Counted from the first letter of the stretch, positions 34,812 to 43,981 are shown. The stretch: 64,000 nucleotides of DNA from Anaerolineae bacterium (GCA_013177815.1 JABLXM010000003.1:1-64000); one strand, 5' to 3'. Notes: a model not told the origin generated them from the letters alone. Numbers and translations are program-made.

Positions 34812-37205
34812 GTGGATTTCATCCCCGGCGCCAACGAACGCTATCTGAGTGTCGCCCTCTCGCTGGCGCAGTACCCGGTGCTCGCCAGCGCCATCCGCGA
34901 GCAAATGCGCTGCGTGCTGTTCGAACGCGGCTACATCCTGCCGCAGAAGTTCGAAGCGGAAGCGCGCGAAGCCGCCATCCAGACCCAACAGCGTGAAGGT
35001 CTGACCCACCCCTACGAAGAAGAACCCGCCGAAACCTGGGAAATGCGCCTGGGCAAAGTGCGCGACCAACTGACCGACATCAAGTTCTCGATGTACCTGC
35101 CGTTCGAGGAGTTGGGACAGATCATCAACGATATCCTCGCCCAGCGCGGTGTGACGCTGCCGGATACCATGCTCTCGATGAACCCCGAACTGGCGCCCAT
35201 CGAGATGGTTTTCGAGCAAGCGATGGCGCTGGAACGGATGCCGGCGGACCAGCAGATGAAATATGCCGCCCGCCTGCACGAATCCAAAGTGGTGCTGATC
35301 CGCACCCTCATCAGCGACCAACTGCCCTACATCAACGTCGCCAAGGAATGGTTCACCATCGCCGACCTGGTAGAGATCCGGCGGCGCAAGATCGGCTTGG
35401 GGCGCATCGGCGGCAAAGCCGCCGGGATGCTGCTGGCGCACCGCATCCTGATGGCGCCCGCCGACCCCCCCCTCTCTGCCCGCCTGGAAATACCGGAATC
35501 GTACTACGTCGGTTCGCACGAGTTCTATACCTTCATGACCATCAACAACCTGACGCACTGGATCGACCAGAAGTACAAGACCGAAGAAGAAATGCGCGCC
35601 GATTACCCCACCATTGTCAACGAGTTCGAAGCCGGCAAGTTTCCGCCGGATATCGAACAAAAACTGGCCACCATGTTGACCAACCTGAACGGAAGCCCGT
35701 TGATCGTGCGTTCCTCCAGTCTGCTAGAGGACAACTTCGGCACCTCCTTCGCCGGCAAGTATGACAGCGTCTTCCTGCCCAACCAGGGCGCGGTGGAACA
35801 CAGCCTGCACGAGCTGACGCGCGCCATCGCCCACATCTATGCCTCGGTGCTCAACCCCAACGCCCTGCTGTACCGCCGCGCTAAGCGACTGCTGGATTAC
35901 GACGAGCGCATGGCGGTGATCATCCAGGTGGTGCGCGGCGAGCGCTTCGGGCGATATTACCTGCCGCACGCCGCCGGGGTGGCGTTCAGCCGCAACCAGT
36001 ACCGCTGGGCGCCGCAGATCCGCGCCGGCGACGGTTTCATCCGGCTGGTGTGGGGGCTGGGTACCCGCGCGGTGGACCGGGTGGGCAACGATTACCCGCG
36101 CCTGGTGGCGCTCAGCCATCCGCTGCTGCGCCCATCCACCCAGCCCAAGTTCATCCGGCGCTACTCACAACAGTACGTCGACCTGCTCGACCTGGAGGAC
36201 AATCAGTTCAAGTCGCTGCCGGTGCACCAGGTGCTCACCACCCGTTACCCGCCGTTGCGCTACCTGGCGCAGTTGGAACAGGACGGCTACTTCACCTCGC
36301 TGCGCGGCGGGGTCTTCGAGGGGGGGATGACCGACCTGGTGCTGACCTTCGACGAACTGTTGCGGCGCACCACCTTCGCCGATCAGATGCGGCGCATACT
36401 CAACCGCCTGGAGCGTTTCTACCGTGCGCCGGTGGATATGGAATTCGCGCTGGAACTGGAGAACTTCTCCGCCAGCACGCCAGACCTGCGCATCACCATC
36501 CTGCAATGCCGCCCGCAAAGCCACCTGGAGGCGGTGGAACAGGTGCAATTGCCCGGCAACCTGCCGCCGGAGAAGGTGGTCTTCTCGACTCATTTCGTGG
36601 TGCCCAGCGGCTTCATTCCGCGGGTCGATTATATGCTGTTCGTCCCACCCGAGGGGTACTTCGACATTGATTCGCACCTGGAACGCACCAACTTGGCACG
36701 CACCATCGGAAAATTGAACGCCGCGCTGGCGGGCAGGAAATTCATCTGCATCGGTCCAGGGCGCTGGGGGTCTTCCAACTCCGACCTGGGCGTGCCGGTC
36801 GGCTTCGGCGATATCTACAACGCCCGTTCGCTGGTGGAACTAGCGGGGCAGGGCTGCGGACCGGAACCGGAGCCCTCGCTGGGCACGCACTTCTTCCAGG
36901 ACCTGTTGGAATCACAGATCTATCCGCTGGCGATCACGCTGGATGACCCGCGCACGGTGTTCAACCGCGCCTTCTTCGATAATTGCCCCGATCACAGCGG
37001 GGAATTCATCCAGGTGAACAAGAAACTGCAAAGCGCGCTGCGGCTGATCAAGATCTCCGATTGCCTGCCGGGGCACCACCTGGAGGTGGTGATGGATGAC
37101 GACCACGGGCAGGCGATGGCATACCTTTCGCCGGACGATCCGGAGGGGGTTGCGCCCACAGCCGAATCCGTGCAAACCGATCACAGCCAAAACCAAGCGA
37201 CCTGA
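34812..37205 (+). CDS. PEP/pyruvate-binding (PPDK_N) domain protein lacking the phosphohistidine domain
   Basis: 797 residues. A unique N-terminal region (about 1-185) precedes an ATP-grasp nucleotide-binding domain of the PEP-synthase type: IGLGRIGGKAAGML (194-207), PLIVRSSSLLEDNFGTSFAG (R300, S301) and the closing DLRITILQCRPQS near 565. In true PEP synthases a phosphohistidine swivel domain with a TSH motif and a PEP-binding barrel follow. Here there is instead a roughly 220-residue C-terminal domain with RTIGKLNAALAGRKFICIGP, GRWGSSNSDLGVPVGF and GTHFFQDL. The full PEP synthase reaction is therefore unlikely; an ATP-dependent phosphotransferase or regulator is possible. GTG start at 34812 behind GGGAG, 15 nt after dnaN. 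Confidence 0.82.
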   Translation: MDFIPGANERYLSVALSLAQYPVLASAIREQMRCVLFERGYILPQKFEAEAREAAIQTQQREGLTHPYEEEPAETWEMRLGKVRDQLTDIKFSMYLPFEELGQIINDILAQRGVTLPDTMLSMNPELAPIEMVFEQAMALERMPADQQMKYAARLHESKVVLIRTLISDQLPYINVAKEWFTIADLVEIRRRKIGLGRIGGKAAGMLLAHRILMAPADPPLSARLEIPESYYVGSHEFYTFMTINNLTHWIDQKYKTEEEMRADYPTIVNEFEAGKFPPDIEQKLATMLTNLNGSPLIVRSSSLLEDNFGTSFAGKYDSVFLPNQGAVEHSLHELTRAIAHIYASVLNPNALLYRRAKRLLDYDERMAVIIQVVRGERFGRYYLPHAAGVAFSRNQYRWAPQIRAGDGFIRLVWGLGTRAVDRVGNDYPRLVALSHPLLRPSTQPKFIRRYSQQYVDLLDLEDNQFKSLPVHQVLTTRYPPLRYLAQLEQDGYFTSLRGGVFEGGMTDLVLTFDELLRRTTFADQMRRILNRLERFYRAPVDMEFALELENFSASTPDLRITILQCRPQSHLEAVEQVQLPGNLPPEKVVFSTHFVVPSGFIPRVDYMLFVPPEGYFDIDSHLERTNLARTIGKLNAALAGRKFICIGPGRWGSSNSDLGVPVGFGDIYNARSLVELAGQGCGPEPEPSLGTHFFQDLLESQIYPLAITLDDPRTVFNRAFFDNCPDHSGEFIQVNKKLQSALRLIKISDCLPGHHLEVVMDDDHGQAMAYLSPDDPEGVAPTAESVQTDHSQNQAT

Positions 37206-37215
37206 AAAATCGGCT

Positions 37216-37911
37216 CTAAACCACTGTCCCGAACAGCGCCCCGATCGCGGCGGTGGCTGCCATTGCCAACAAACCCCAGAAGGTCACACGACCGGCGCCG
37301 CGCCAGATGCTGGCGCCGCCCGTGCGAGCCGCCAAGGCGCCCATCGCCGCCAGGAACACCAGCGAACTGGCGCCCACGATGGGTATCATAAGCGTGGTTG
37401 GGCTGATCAGCACAACGATCAGCGGCAGCAGCGCGCCGCCCGCAAAGGTCGCCGCGGATGCCAGCGCAGCCTGGATCGGGCGGGCAGCGTGCGCCTCGGA
37501 CATGCCTAACTCGTCGCGCGCATGGGCAGCCAGGGCATCATGCGCCATCAATTGTTGGGCAACCTTCTTTGCCAACGCTTTGTCCAAGCCGCGCGCTTCA
37601 TATATGCCTGTCAGTTCTTCCAGTTCATTGTCACCATCGTTTTCCAACTCACTGCGTTCGCGCACCAGGTCCGCCTTTTCGGTATCCGCCTGTGAACTGA
37701 CGGATACATATTCCCCGGCAGCCATCGACATGGCGCCCGCCACCAGCCCCGCAACGCCCGCGGTCAGCACCGCTCCGCGAGCCGCGCCGGCAGCCGCCAC
37801 CCCGATGATCAGGCTGGCGGTCGAAACGATGCCGTCATTGGCGCCCAGAACCGCAGCGCGCAGCCAGCCGATGCGAGTGGTGTAATGTACTTCGATATGT
37901 TTTTGCTCCAA
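37216..37911 (-). CDS. VIT1/CCC1-family membrane transporter
   Basis: 231 residues, the usual length for VIT1-type iron/manganese transporters. It starts TTRIGWLRAAVLGANDGIVS, then MSMAAGEYVSVSSQADTEKAD, a cytoplasmic Glu-rich metal-binding helix region with ELEELTGIYEARGL, and ends with a helix pair. I chose a TTG start at 37911 with GGAGG six nt upstream. The frame stays open far upstream, but that extension is antisense-like translation of the phosphatase gene and is rejected. It is 31 nt downstream of that phosphatase gene and converges on the PEP-binding protein gene with only 10 bp between. Confidence 0.87.
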   Translation of the reverse strand: MEQKHIEVHYTTRIGWLRAAVLGANDGIVSTASLIIGVAAAGAARGAVLTAGVAGLVAGAMSMAAGEYVSVSSQADTEKADLVRERSELENDGDNELEELTGIYEARGLDKALAKKVAQQLMAHDALAAHARDELGMSEAHAARPIQAALASAATFAGGALLPLIVVLISPTTLMIPIVGASSLVFLAAMGALAARTGGASIWRGAGRVTFWGLLAMAATAAIGALFGTVV

Positions 37912-37942
37912 ATTGATCCTCCACGCTGCTTTCTTTTTTCTA

Positions 37943-38449
37943 TTACATCCCCGCCCGCCAGGAGCGCACCATTTCCACCTGCGCATCGCTCTCCGGCGAG
38001 CGTATCCACGCCGCGTTGACGCCCTGGCGCAGCCGGGCGATCTCCGCCAGCGCCTGGTCGCCGCTCGTGCCGTGGCGCGCCAGGTGACAGCCCACCACCA
38101 GCCCGGTGCGACCCACGCCGGCGTAACAGTGCACGAAGACCGGCTTCGCCTGCGCCAGGGACACATCGATGCGGTCCAGGATGCACACCATATCGTCCTG
38201 GCTGCACACGCCCATGTCGCGGATCGGATGCCGATAGTGCTCGGCGGCATGACCGTACACCTGCGCCTGCTCCATCAGCAGCGCCCGGTAGGGGGTGACC
38301 TCGAAGTCCATCGTCAGGTCGATCATCACCCGCACACCCGCCAGCAGCAGTTGTGAGAGCGTGTCGCGCGTCATCTCGTCCGAGTGTCTTGTCGGGTTGC
38401 GCCCGGCGAGGAACAGCCCGGGGCGCACCCAGTAGCAATGTTGGTTCAT
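37943..38449 (-). CDS. Dual-specificity/tyrosine-type protein phosphatase
   Basis: 168 residues. The Cys-based phosphatase signature is complete: VHCYAGVGRTG with nucleophile C108 and R114; a plausible general-acid Asp lies in the IRDMGVCSQDDM region. It hydrolyses phosphotyrosine or phosphoserine/threonine, or possibly a phosphoinositide-like small substrate. Two Ser/Thr kinases in the window are potential opponents, but no link is shown. The start overlaps the edge of a perfect palindrome that also contains its AAGG ribosome site. Operon with the VIT1-like gene downstream. Confidence 0.88.
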   Translation of the reverse strand: MNQHCYWVRPGLFLAGRNPTRHSDEMTRDTLSQLLLAGVRVMIDLTMDFEVTPYRALLMEQAQVYGHAAEHYRHPIRDMGVCSQDDMVCILDRIDVSLAQAKPVFVHCYAGVGRTGLVVGCHLARHGTSGDQALAEIARLRQGVNAAWIRSPESDAQVEMVRSWRAGM

Positions 38450-38451
38450 AA

Positions 38452-38466
38452 AACCTTCCGAAGGTT
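38452..38466. repeat. Short palindrome at the phosphatase translation start
   Basis: AACCTTC-C-GAAGGTT, perfect 7-bp arms with a one-base centre. On the minus strand it spans the ribosome-binding AAGG directly before the ATG at 38449, so it might be an operator or an mRNA structure that hides the site. Confidence 0.45.
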
Positions 38467-38509
38467 ATTTCTTCCTTTTATTAGACTTCTTCCTCACTCC
38501 AAACAGCAT

Positions 38510-38515
38510 TATACT
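38510..38515 (+). promoter_or_regulatory. -10 box of the propeller-SH3 lipoprotein gene, predicted leaderless
   Basis: TATACT followed by ATTCGC and the ATG at 38522, the same 6-nt gap as at trmD and the first TPR gene. No Shine-Dalgarno is present. I find no convincing -35 at 16-18 nt. Confidence 0.5.
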
Positions 38516-38521
38516 ATTCGC

Positions 38522-39889
38522 ATGCGTTACGTGCGCCTCACCTTGCTGCTGGTGGTCCTGCTGGCTGCCTGTGTGCCCGCCAGCCCGAGCGATACCCCAC
38601 CCCACCCCACACCTACAGTAGCGCTGGCGACCGTCAGCGCAGCCGCGCCGCCCTTGATGGCAACCCTGCCGCAGCCGCTGCCGGCTGACCTGGAACCGAT
38701 GTGGCTGACCAACTGGCGCGACTCCACCCTGTTGGCATACGACCCGGTGCTGTTGGAGCAGGTGGCTTCGCTGGCACTGGACGGCATGCCGCTGGACGCC
38801 GCAGTGGGCGAAGGCGGGTTGTGGGTGCTGGATAGCGCCCGTTCGCGGCTGCTGCGGCTGGATCCCGCCAACCTGGGTCTGGTGGCGGATATCCCCCTCG
38901 TACCTTACCAGGTGAGCGCGCTGGCGGTCGGGTTAGGCGGAGTATGGGTGGGCGTGCAGCAGCCAGGCATCGAAGCCGGTCGTCCGGCGGTGGCGGGGTT
39001 GCTGCGGGTGGACCCATTGACCAACACGCCCGGCGAGTTGGTGCAGATCGGCGCGCCGGCGGTGGATTTCAGCATCGCGGATGGGCGGCTGTGGCTGGTC
39101 GCCAGCCGGGAGGGCTTCAGCGCGCTTGCCAGCCTGGATCCTGGCACGCTGGCGCTCGATTACCTGGACCGCTACGGCACCTGGTATGACCTGAGCGTGG
39201 CGACGGCGGACGCCGGCTCGCTGTGGGTCGCCAACACGTACAATGGCGCCAAACTCTATCGCCTGGACGCACAAAGCGGCGATCTGCTGGCGACCATAGA
39301 AATAGAAGGCGCTGCCGGCAAGCCCTACGACCTGGCAGTGGCTGCCGGGAGCGTCTGGCTGTTGTTCGACGACGGCATGCTGGCGCACATCGACCCGCAG
39401 CGCGAGGAGGTGCTGGCGCTCTTCCCGGTTTCCAACCGTGGGGGCAGCCTGCGCGTGGGTGAGGGTCAGTTGTGGGTGTTGAGCCAGTACGACGGCGCCA
39501 TCTACCGCATCGATCCGTACGACAACCGCGTCAGCATGCTGGTCGCCACCGGCGGGCGCGTGCCAACCCCCACCCCCGCGCCGACCGCCACCGCCTACGC
39601 GCTCGAACCACCGCGCCTGCCTTGCCAGGGCGCCTACGAGACGCGCCTCAAGGTTGGCATGACTGCCTCGGTGGTGCGCGAACCACCCATCCCCAACCGG
39701 ATGCGCAGCGAACCACGGGTCGGCGCGGACGCAGTGGGCTTGCTGCAACCCGGGGAGAAGATGACCATCCTCAAGGGACCGGAATGCGTGGATGATTGGA
39801 TCTGGTGGCAGGTGCAGTCGCTTTCGACCGGGTTGGTGGGATGGACCGCCGAGGGCGACCAGGACGCCTACTGGCTGGAGCCGGAGTAG
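38522..39889 (+). CDS. Beta-propeller lipoprotein with C-terminal bacterial SH3 domain
   Basis: 455 residues. The signal peptide ends in LLAAC (lipidated Cys about 17), followed by a Pro/Thr linker. Residues about 60-360 form YVTN/Virginiamycin-lyase-like blades: GGLWVLDSARSRLLRLDPAN, GGVWVGVQQPG, SLWVANTYNGAKLYRLDAQS, QLWVLSQYDGAIYRIDPYDN. After a Pro/Thr spacer, the last 80 residues form an SH3b domain with NRMRSEPRVGADAVGLLQPG and WWQVQ, which typically binds peptidoglycan. It should be an outer-face protein. Frames extending upstream to 38384 are rejected in favour of the lipoprotein start. Confidence 0.85.
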   Translation: MRYVRLTLLLVVLLAACVPASPSDTPPHPTPTVALATVSAAAPPLMATLPQPLPADLEPMWLTNWRDSTLLAYDPVLLEQVASLALDGMPLDAAVGEGGLWVLDSARSRLLRLDPANLGLVADIPLVPYQVSALAVGLGGVWVGVQQPGIEAGRPAVAGLLRVDPLTNTPGELVQIGAPAVDFSIADGRLWLVASREGFSALASLDPGTLALDYLDRYGTWYDLSVATADAGSLWVANTYNGAKLYRLDAQSGDLLATIEIEGAAGKPYDLAVAAGSVWLLFDDGMLAHIDPQREEVLALFPVSNRGGSLRVGEGQLWVLSQYDGAIYRIDPYDNRVSMLVATGGRVPTPTPAPTATAYALEPPRLPCQGAYETRLKVGMTASVVREPPIPNRMRSEPRVGADAVGLLQPGEKMTILKGPECVDDWIWWQVQSLSTGLVGWTAEGDQDAYWLEPE

Positions 39890-39993
39890 GTGCACAAACG
39901 GATCTTATCTGATGACGCCGATGCGCGACCGGGTTGGGGGCTATTTCATCGCAGAAGTCGCAAAGGGTACAGCGCACCCAATAACATCTGTGC

Positions 39994-42933
39994 TCAGGGG
40001 ATATACTTCCACAGGGTGGTGGTCTGACCGGTGTAAGAGCCTGGCTGGTCGACGGCGAAGTACAGCGCGTTCCCGGCTGGCAACAAGTCGAAGGCGCGGT
40101 TGGGCGTCACCTGGCGCGTGCCGGACGGCGTGCCGTCGGTCCGCCACAACGACCAGCCGCTCTGCGCATCCGGGGCGGTGAAGAACAGCATCCGGTCGAG
40201 CAGCGCCAGTTGCCCGCTGCCGGGGTTGCGGGGCGCAGGCGGAAATTCCGTCACTGCCAACGGCGCCTCACCGGAGGCGTCGACACTGTAAAGCGCCGCT
40301 CCGCCATCCTCGGTCAGGATCATCCAGTACGCCCGCCCGTCCATGACGACCAGTGGCTGGGCGGTCGCCCCGGCTAGCGTGCCGGGCTGGTTGGCGAGCA
40401 GGCGCGCGCCGCCGGTGCCCCCAATGGCGTACAACAGCACTTTGCCCGCGGGGTCCGCCATCTGGAACAGCAAGTCATCCCCCAACACCGTCATAGCCGT
40501 CAACGGAAACGAATCGGCATTGGAGAACAGCGGCGCTGCCTGTAATGTGCCTGCAGCAGTGCCATCGCTGCGCCACAGGGCGCTGCCGTTGGCGCTGAAG
40601 TGCAACACTGCCAGGCTGTTACCCCACAGCACCAGCCGGTCAGCAGGCAGGTCGGGTGAGCCTTGCGGCAGGTCCGCCAGTTTGAGCAGCCCGGCTGCGC
40701 TGCCATCGCTGCGCCACAGCGCGCGATGCGAGCGCGCGGCGTCCTCCAGCACCAGGTACCACTGATCCTGCCAGACAAGCGCATCGACGACAGCCGCCTG
40801 CCCGGCGATCTCACTCACCAGCAGGGTACCGGTCGCCGTTCCATCCGTAGCATAAATGAAGACAGCCGGCGCGCTTGCGCTGGTGAGGGCAAAGACGGCT
40901 TGTCCACCCAGGCTGGCTGCGGCGGCTGGCTGGTGATCTGTCACATCGCCGCCGCGGAAAATGGTCAGCAAGCCGGCTTCATCCGCGCCGGGGTGAAGGT
41001 GGTACAGCCCGGTCTTGTGGATTTCGGGGTCGATCGCCGTAAAGAGCAGCCGGTCACCCAGGCTGACGGGCGTGGCGGGGTCATCGAGCGCGAAGGTATC
41101 CCCAAAGGCAGCCGAAGCGCCGGCAGCATCCACCCGGTTGGCAAGCGCGCCTTCGAGCGTATTGCTCAAATAGACCAAGCCATCATCCAGGGACGAGAGC
41201 AGGGTGGTGCCGTAACCGGCAGCCGGGGCAGACGCGATGCGCTCGAAATCATTGGTAAGTTGCAGCGGTTTACCGGTGATGAGCGGTGGCGATGCTCCCG
41301 GCGGCAGCACGCCCCACAACTGGTCTCCGTTGCGCAGCAGGCGCGCATCCGGCGAGAACTCCAGCGTGGAGACCGTGCCGGCAGGCAAAGTGTGCAGCAG
41401 CGCCCCGCTGGAAGCGTTCCAAATCAGGATCTTGCCTTCCGATCCACCGCCTGCCACCAGCGCACCATCCGGAGAGAATGCCACCCGGTCGATGGTATCG
41501 CGCAGACCGGTAAGCGAACGCAGGTACTGCTTGGTTCGCAGATCGAACAACGCCAGTTCGACCGTGTCCATGATGCCGTCCACTTCCACCGCCAGCAGGC
41601 TGCCATCCGGCGAAATGGCAAAACCGGGCGGAACCGGGAAGGACTTGCCGCGCCCCTCATAAGTCGATAGCACCTCACCGCTCTCCAGGTCTATCTGGGA
41701 AATGTAACCGGGGGCGCCATCCAGCAAATAATCGCCTCTGGGCGAGAAAGTGAGCATCTCGCCGCCCAGGTCGGCGGTGATGATGCCGGTGCGCTCGCCG
41801 GTATTGGCGTCCCACAGGACGATGGCGTCGGTGAGCCCGCCAGCGAGAACAGAGCCATCCGGGGAAAAAGCCACATCGTAACCACGGGGTCCGTAATTAC
41901 CGAGAAAATAATCCTCCTGCGCCAGCGCGCGTTCAAGCGTGAGCGCCAGGTAGAGTTCGTCCTCGACCAGGTCCCAGATGCGCACGCTGCGGTCGAGCGA
42001 ACCGGAGGCAATGCGGGTGCCATCCTGAGAATACGCCAGGCTCCAGATGGTATCGGTGTGGTCGCTGAAGACGTGCAAGAGACGACCGCTTTCGACCTCC
42101 CAGATGTTGAGGCTGTTCTGGTTGGCGGCGGCGTAGGATTGCCAGTCCGGCGAGAAAACGCCGTAAGGAATGGACAGGGCAGCCACCTGGTTGAGCCGCT
42201 TGATATTGGCAGCGGTTATGGGTTCCAACGACTGCGGCAGTTGCACCGCAGTGAAGGACAGCGGCGTGGGGGTCGGCGCAGGGGTGGCAGCGGCCGGTAC
42301 AACCGGGCTGGCAGTGGCTTCCTGCGGGTCGGGGATCATTGATTCACCTGGCGTGGGAGTGGCGGTGGCAGCAATGCGAGCCGTCAGCCGGACCCCCGCC
42401 GGCTGGAGCAGCAAGAAATAGACCGCAGCCACCGCCAGGATGATGACAGGGATCAGCGCCAGCCACAGGGCACGCCGTCGCACGTGCGGTCGGTGGGCTT
42501 CATCCACGTCTTCCAGCGCCGGCATCGCCCCCACAACCTCCGCACGCAGGACTTCGTCGGGCGTTGCCGGGGTTGGGGCAGGTTGCGGCGGCGCGGTGTC
42601 CTCCAATGCATCCACCGGCGGCTCGAGCGGCAGGGTTGGATCCACAGCAGTAGCAGGAGGAACTGGTACCGGCTCTGCTGCCGGCGGTTTTGGCGGTTGG
42701 GATCGTATAACGGCGAGGGCTTGCGCCAGCATCTGGCTGTGCGGCAGCCGGCGCAGTCCCTCCTGCAGAACCTGCATGCGCTCGCCGGGCTTGCCGGCAG
42801 TATCCGCCAGCCACAACCAGGCAGCTTCCTCCTGCGGGTTGGTCTGTAGTATCTCCAACAGCAATTGGCGGGCAGCGAACTTCTGTCCGGCGCGCGCCAG
42901 GGCAATGGCATCGGGTAGGCGGGGATCGCTCAT
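39994..42933 (-). CDS. Transmembrane WD40 / ELWxxDGT-repeat protein
   Basis: 979 residues. A cytoplasmic helical, TPR-like part (about 1-80) is followed by a Pro/Thr-rich linker, a membrane segment (about 154-176) and another linker. Then come WD40 blades (about 235-560), such as VFSDHTDTIWSLAYSQDGTR, DVAFSPDGSVLAGGLTDAIV and VAFSPDGALVAGGGSEGKIL. The C-terminal 380 residues hold ELWxxDGT-type repeats: ALWRSDGSAAGLLKL, ALWRSDGTAAGTLQA, SLWRTDGTPSGTRQVT. Both halves should lie outside the membrane. It resembles the kinase-WD40 protein downstream of nuo but has no kinase domain. Function unknown. Divergent from nuoA. Confidence 0.85.
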   Translation of the reverse strand: MSDPRLPDAIALARAGQKFAARQLLLEILQTNPQEEAAWLWLADTAGKPGERMQVLQEGLRRLPHSQMLAQALAVIRSQPPKPPAAEPVPVPPATAVDPTLPLEPPVDALEDTAPPQPAPTPATPDEVLRAEVVGAMPALEDVDEAHRPHVRRRALWLALIPVIILAVAAVYFLLLQPAGVRLTARIAATATPTPGESMIPDPQEATASPVVPAAATPAPTPTPLSFTAVQLPQSLEPITAANIKRLNQVAALSIPYGVFSPDWQSYAAANQNSLNIWEVESGRLLHVFSDHTDTIWSLAYSQDGTRIASGSLDRSVRIWDLVEDELYLALTLERALAQEDYFLGNYGPRGYDVAFSPDGSVLAGGLTDAIVLWDANTGERTGIITADLGGEMLTFSPRGDYLLDGAPGYISQIDLESGEVLSTYEGRGKSFPVPPGFAISPDGSLLAVEVDGIMDTVELALFDLRTKQYLRSLTGLRDTIDRVAFSPDGALVAGGGSEGKILIWNASSGALLHTLPAGTVSTLEFSPDARLLRNGDQLWGVLPPGASPPLITGKPLQLTNDFERIASAPAAGYGTTLLSSLDDGLVYLSNTLEGALANRVDAAGASAAFGDTFALDDPATPVSLGDRLLFTAIDPEIHKTGLYHLHPGADEAGLLTIFRGGDVTDHQPAAAASLGGQAVFALTSASAPAVFIYATDGTATGTLLVSEIAGQAAVVDALVWQDQWYLVLEDAARSHRALWRSDGSAAGLLKLADLPQGSPDLPADRLVLWGNSLAVLHFSANGSALWRSDGTAAGTLQAAPLFSNADSFPLTAMTVLGDDLLFQMADPAGKVLLYAIGGTGGARLLANQPGTLAGATAQPLVVMDGRAYWMILTEDGGAALYSVDASGEAPLAVTEFPPAPRNPGSGQLALLDRMLFFTAPDAQSGWSLWRTDGTPSGTRQVTPNRAFDLLPAGNALYFAVDQPGSYTGQTTTLWKYIP

Positions 42934-43080
42934 AGGTCGGTCAGGTTTAGTTTAATATGAAATAGGGGGATTGGCAAACAAGATGAGAGCGCCATGAAGG
43001 CATCCAGTATACAAAAACCATGTGTACAGCCAGGATAGTATAAAGTTCACCCATATGAGTAGGCGATTAAAAACAAGCTG

Positions 43081-43089
43081 TGATAAAAT
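43081..43089 (+). promoter_or_regulatory. Candidate extended -10 promoter of the nuo operon
   Basis: TGATAAAAT matches an extended -10 (TGnTAAAAT) and would start transcription about 33 nt before nuoA. The -35 region is poor. A weaker TATAAA near 43050 is an alternative. The 195-bp gap is shared with the divergent WD40-protein gene. Confidence 0.4.
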
Positions 43090-43128
43090 TGACCTGCCGA
43101 AATTCAGACTTCATAGATAGGGATAGCC

Positions 43129-43485
43129 ATGTTAGTCGAGTATATTCCCCTGCTGATCATCTTTCTACTTGCATTTTTCGTGGCTCTGGTGGTACAAGGA
43201 TTGGGAGCCGGCTTTGGTCCGCGCCGCCCCACCGAGCGCAAGGGGCAACCGTATGAATCGGGCATGGTGCCGTATGGACCGGGGACGCGGCGAATTTCGG
43301 TGCGCTACTACCTGGTGGCGGTGCTGTTCATCCTCTTCGATATCGAAGCCATTTTCATCCTGCCCTGGGCTGTGGTTTACCGCGACCTGGGGGTGAGCGG
43401 TCTGGTGCTCATGATCGTATTCATCTTCATTCTGGAGGCTGCATTCGTTTACGCGTGGAAAAAAGGAGCGCTGGAATGGGAATAG
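43129..43485 (+). CDS. nuoA: NADH-quinone oxidoreductase subunit A
   Basis: 118 residues, three membrane segments (about 4-27, 62-82, 90-111). A small proton-arm subunit at the hinge of complex I. Family features are the loop [18 protein letters not shown] with the conserved E and G around residue 43, [15 protein letters not shown] and a C-terminal [13 protein letters not shown]. First gene of the complete nuoA-N operon; its end overlaps nuoB by 10 nt. Confidence 0.97.
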   Translation: MLVEYIPLLIIFLLAFFVALVVQGLGAGFGPRRPTERKGQPYESGMVPYGPGTRRISVRYYLVAVLFILFDIEAIFILPWAVVYRDLGVSGLVLMIVFIFILEAAFVYAWKKGALEWE

Positions 43486-43958
43486 AGCAAAAAACTGGCA
43501 ACATGGGTATCGTGACCACCACGCTGGAACAGGTGGTGAACTGGTCGCGTACCAACTCCATGTGGCCAATGCTGTTCGGTCTGGCATGTTGCGCCATCGA
43601 GATGATGGGCGCCCAGGCATCCAATTATGACATGAGCCGTTTCGGCATGGAATTGATGCGCGCCAGCCCGCGGCAGTCCGACTTGATGATCGTCGCCGGG
43701 CGCGTCAGCCGTAAGATGGCGCCGGTGCTGCGTCAGTTGTACGACCAGATGCCGGAACCCAAATGGGTGATCGCCATGGGCGATTGCGCCTCGTGCGGGG
43801 GCGTTTTCAACAACTATGCCGTCGTGCAAGGCGTGGACGAAGTGGTGCCGGTCCACATCTATGTGGCAGGCTGCCCACCGCGCCCCGAAGGGTTGATCCA
43901 CGGCATCATGACGCTGTACGAACAAGTGAAACAGGAAAAAATAACCACCTGGCGCTAG
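43476..43958 (+). CDS. nuoB: NADH-quinone oxidoreductase subunit B
   Basis: 160 residues. It carries the terminal [4Fe-4S] cluster N2 that passes electrons to quinone: C38-C39 in [11 protein letters not shown]104 in GDCASCGG and C133 in AGCPPRPE. The start is the ATG at 43476 behind AAGGAG, inside the end of nuoA; an earlier in-frame start is unneeded. Confidence 0.98.
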   Translation: MGIEQKTGNMGIVTTTLEQVVNWSRTNSMWPMLFGLACCAIEMMGAQASNYDMSRFGMELMRASPRQSDLMIVAGRVSRKMAPVLRQLYDQMPEPKWVIAMGDCASCGGVFNNYAVVQGVDEVVPVHIYVAGCPPRPEGLIHGIMTLYEQVKQEKITTWR

Positions 43959-43981
43959 TCGCCATCCAGGATTGCAGATCC

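Noticed and set aside
34695-35660. Leftward frame opposite the end of dnaN and the PEP-binding protein gene
   Set aside because: Composition is shadow-like and it overlaps two well supported genes.
34812-37205. Annotation as a true PEP synthase (ppsA)
   Set aside because: The phosphohistidine and PEP-barrel domains are not visible despite a similar total length.
37912-38250. N-terminal extension of the VIT1-like protein
   Set aside because: The extra sequence is Trp/Arg/Ala-rich out-of-frame translation of the phosphatase gene; a TTG with GGAGG gives the normal family length.
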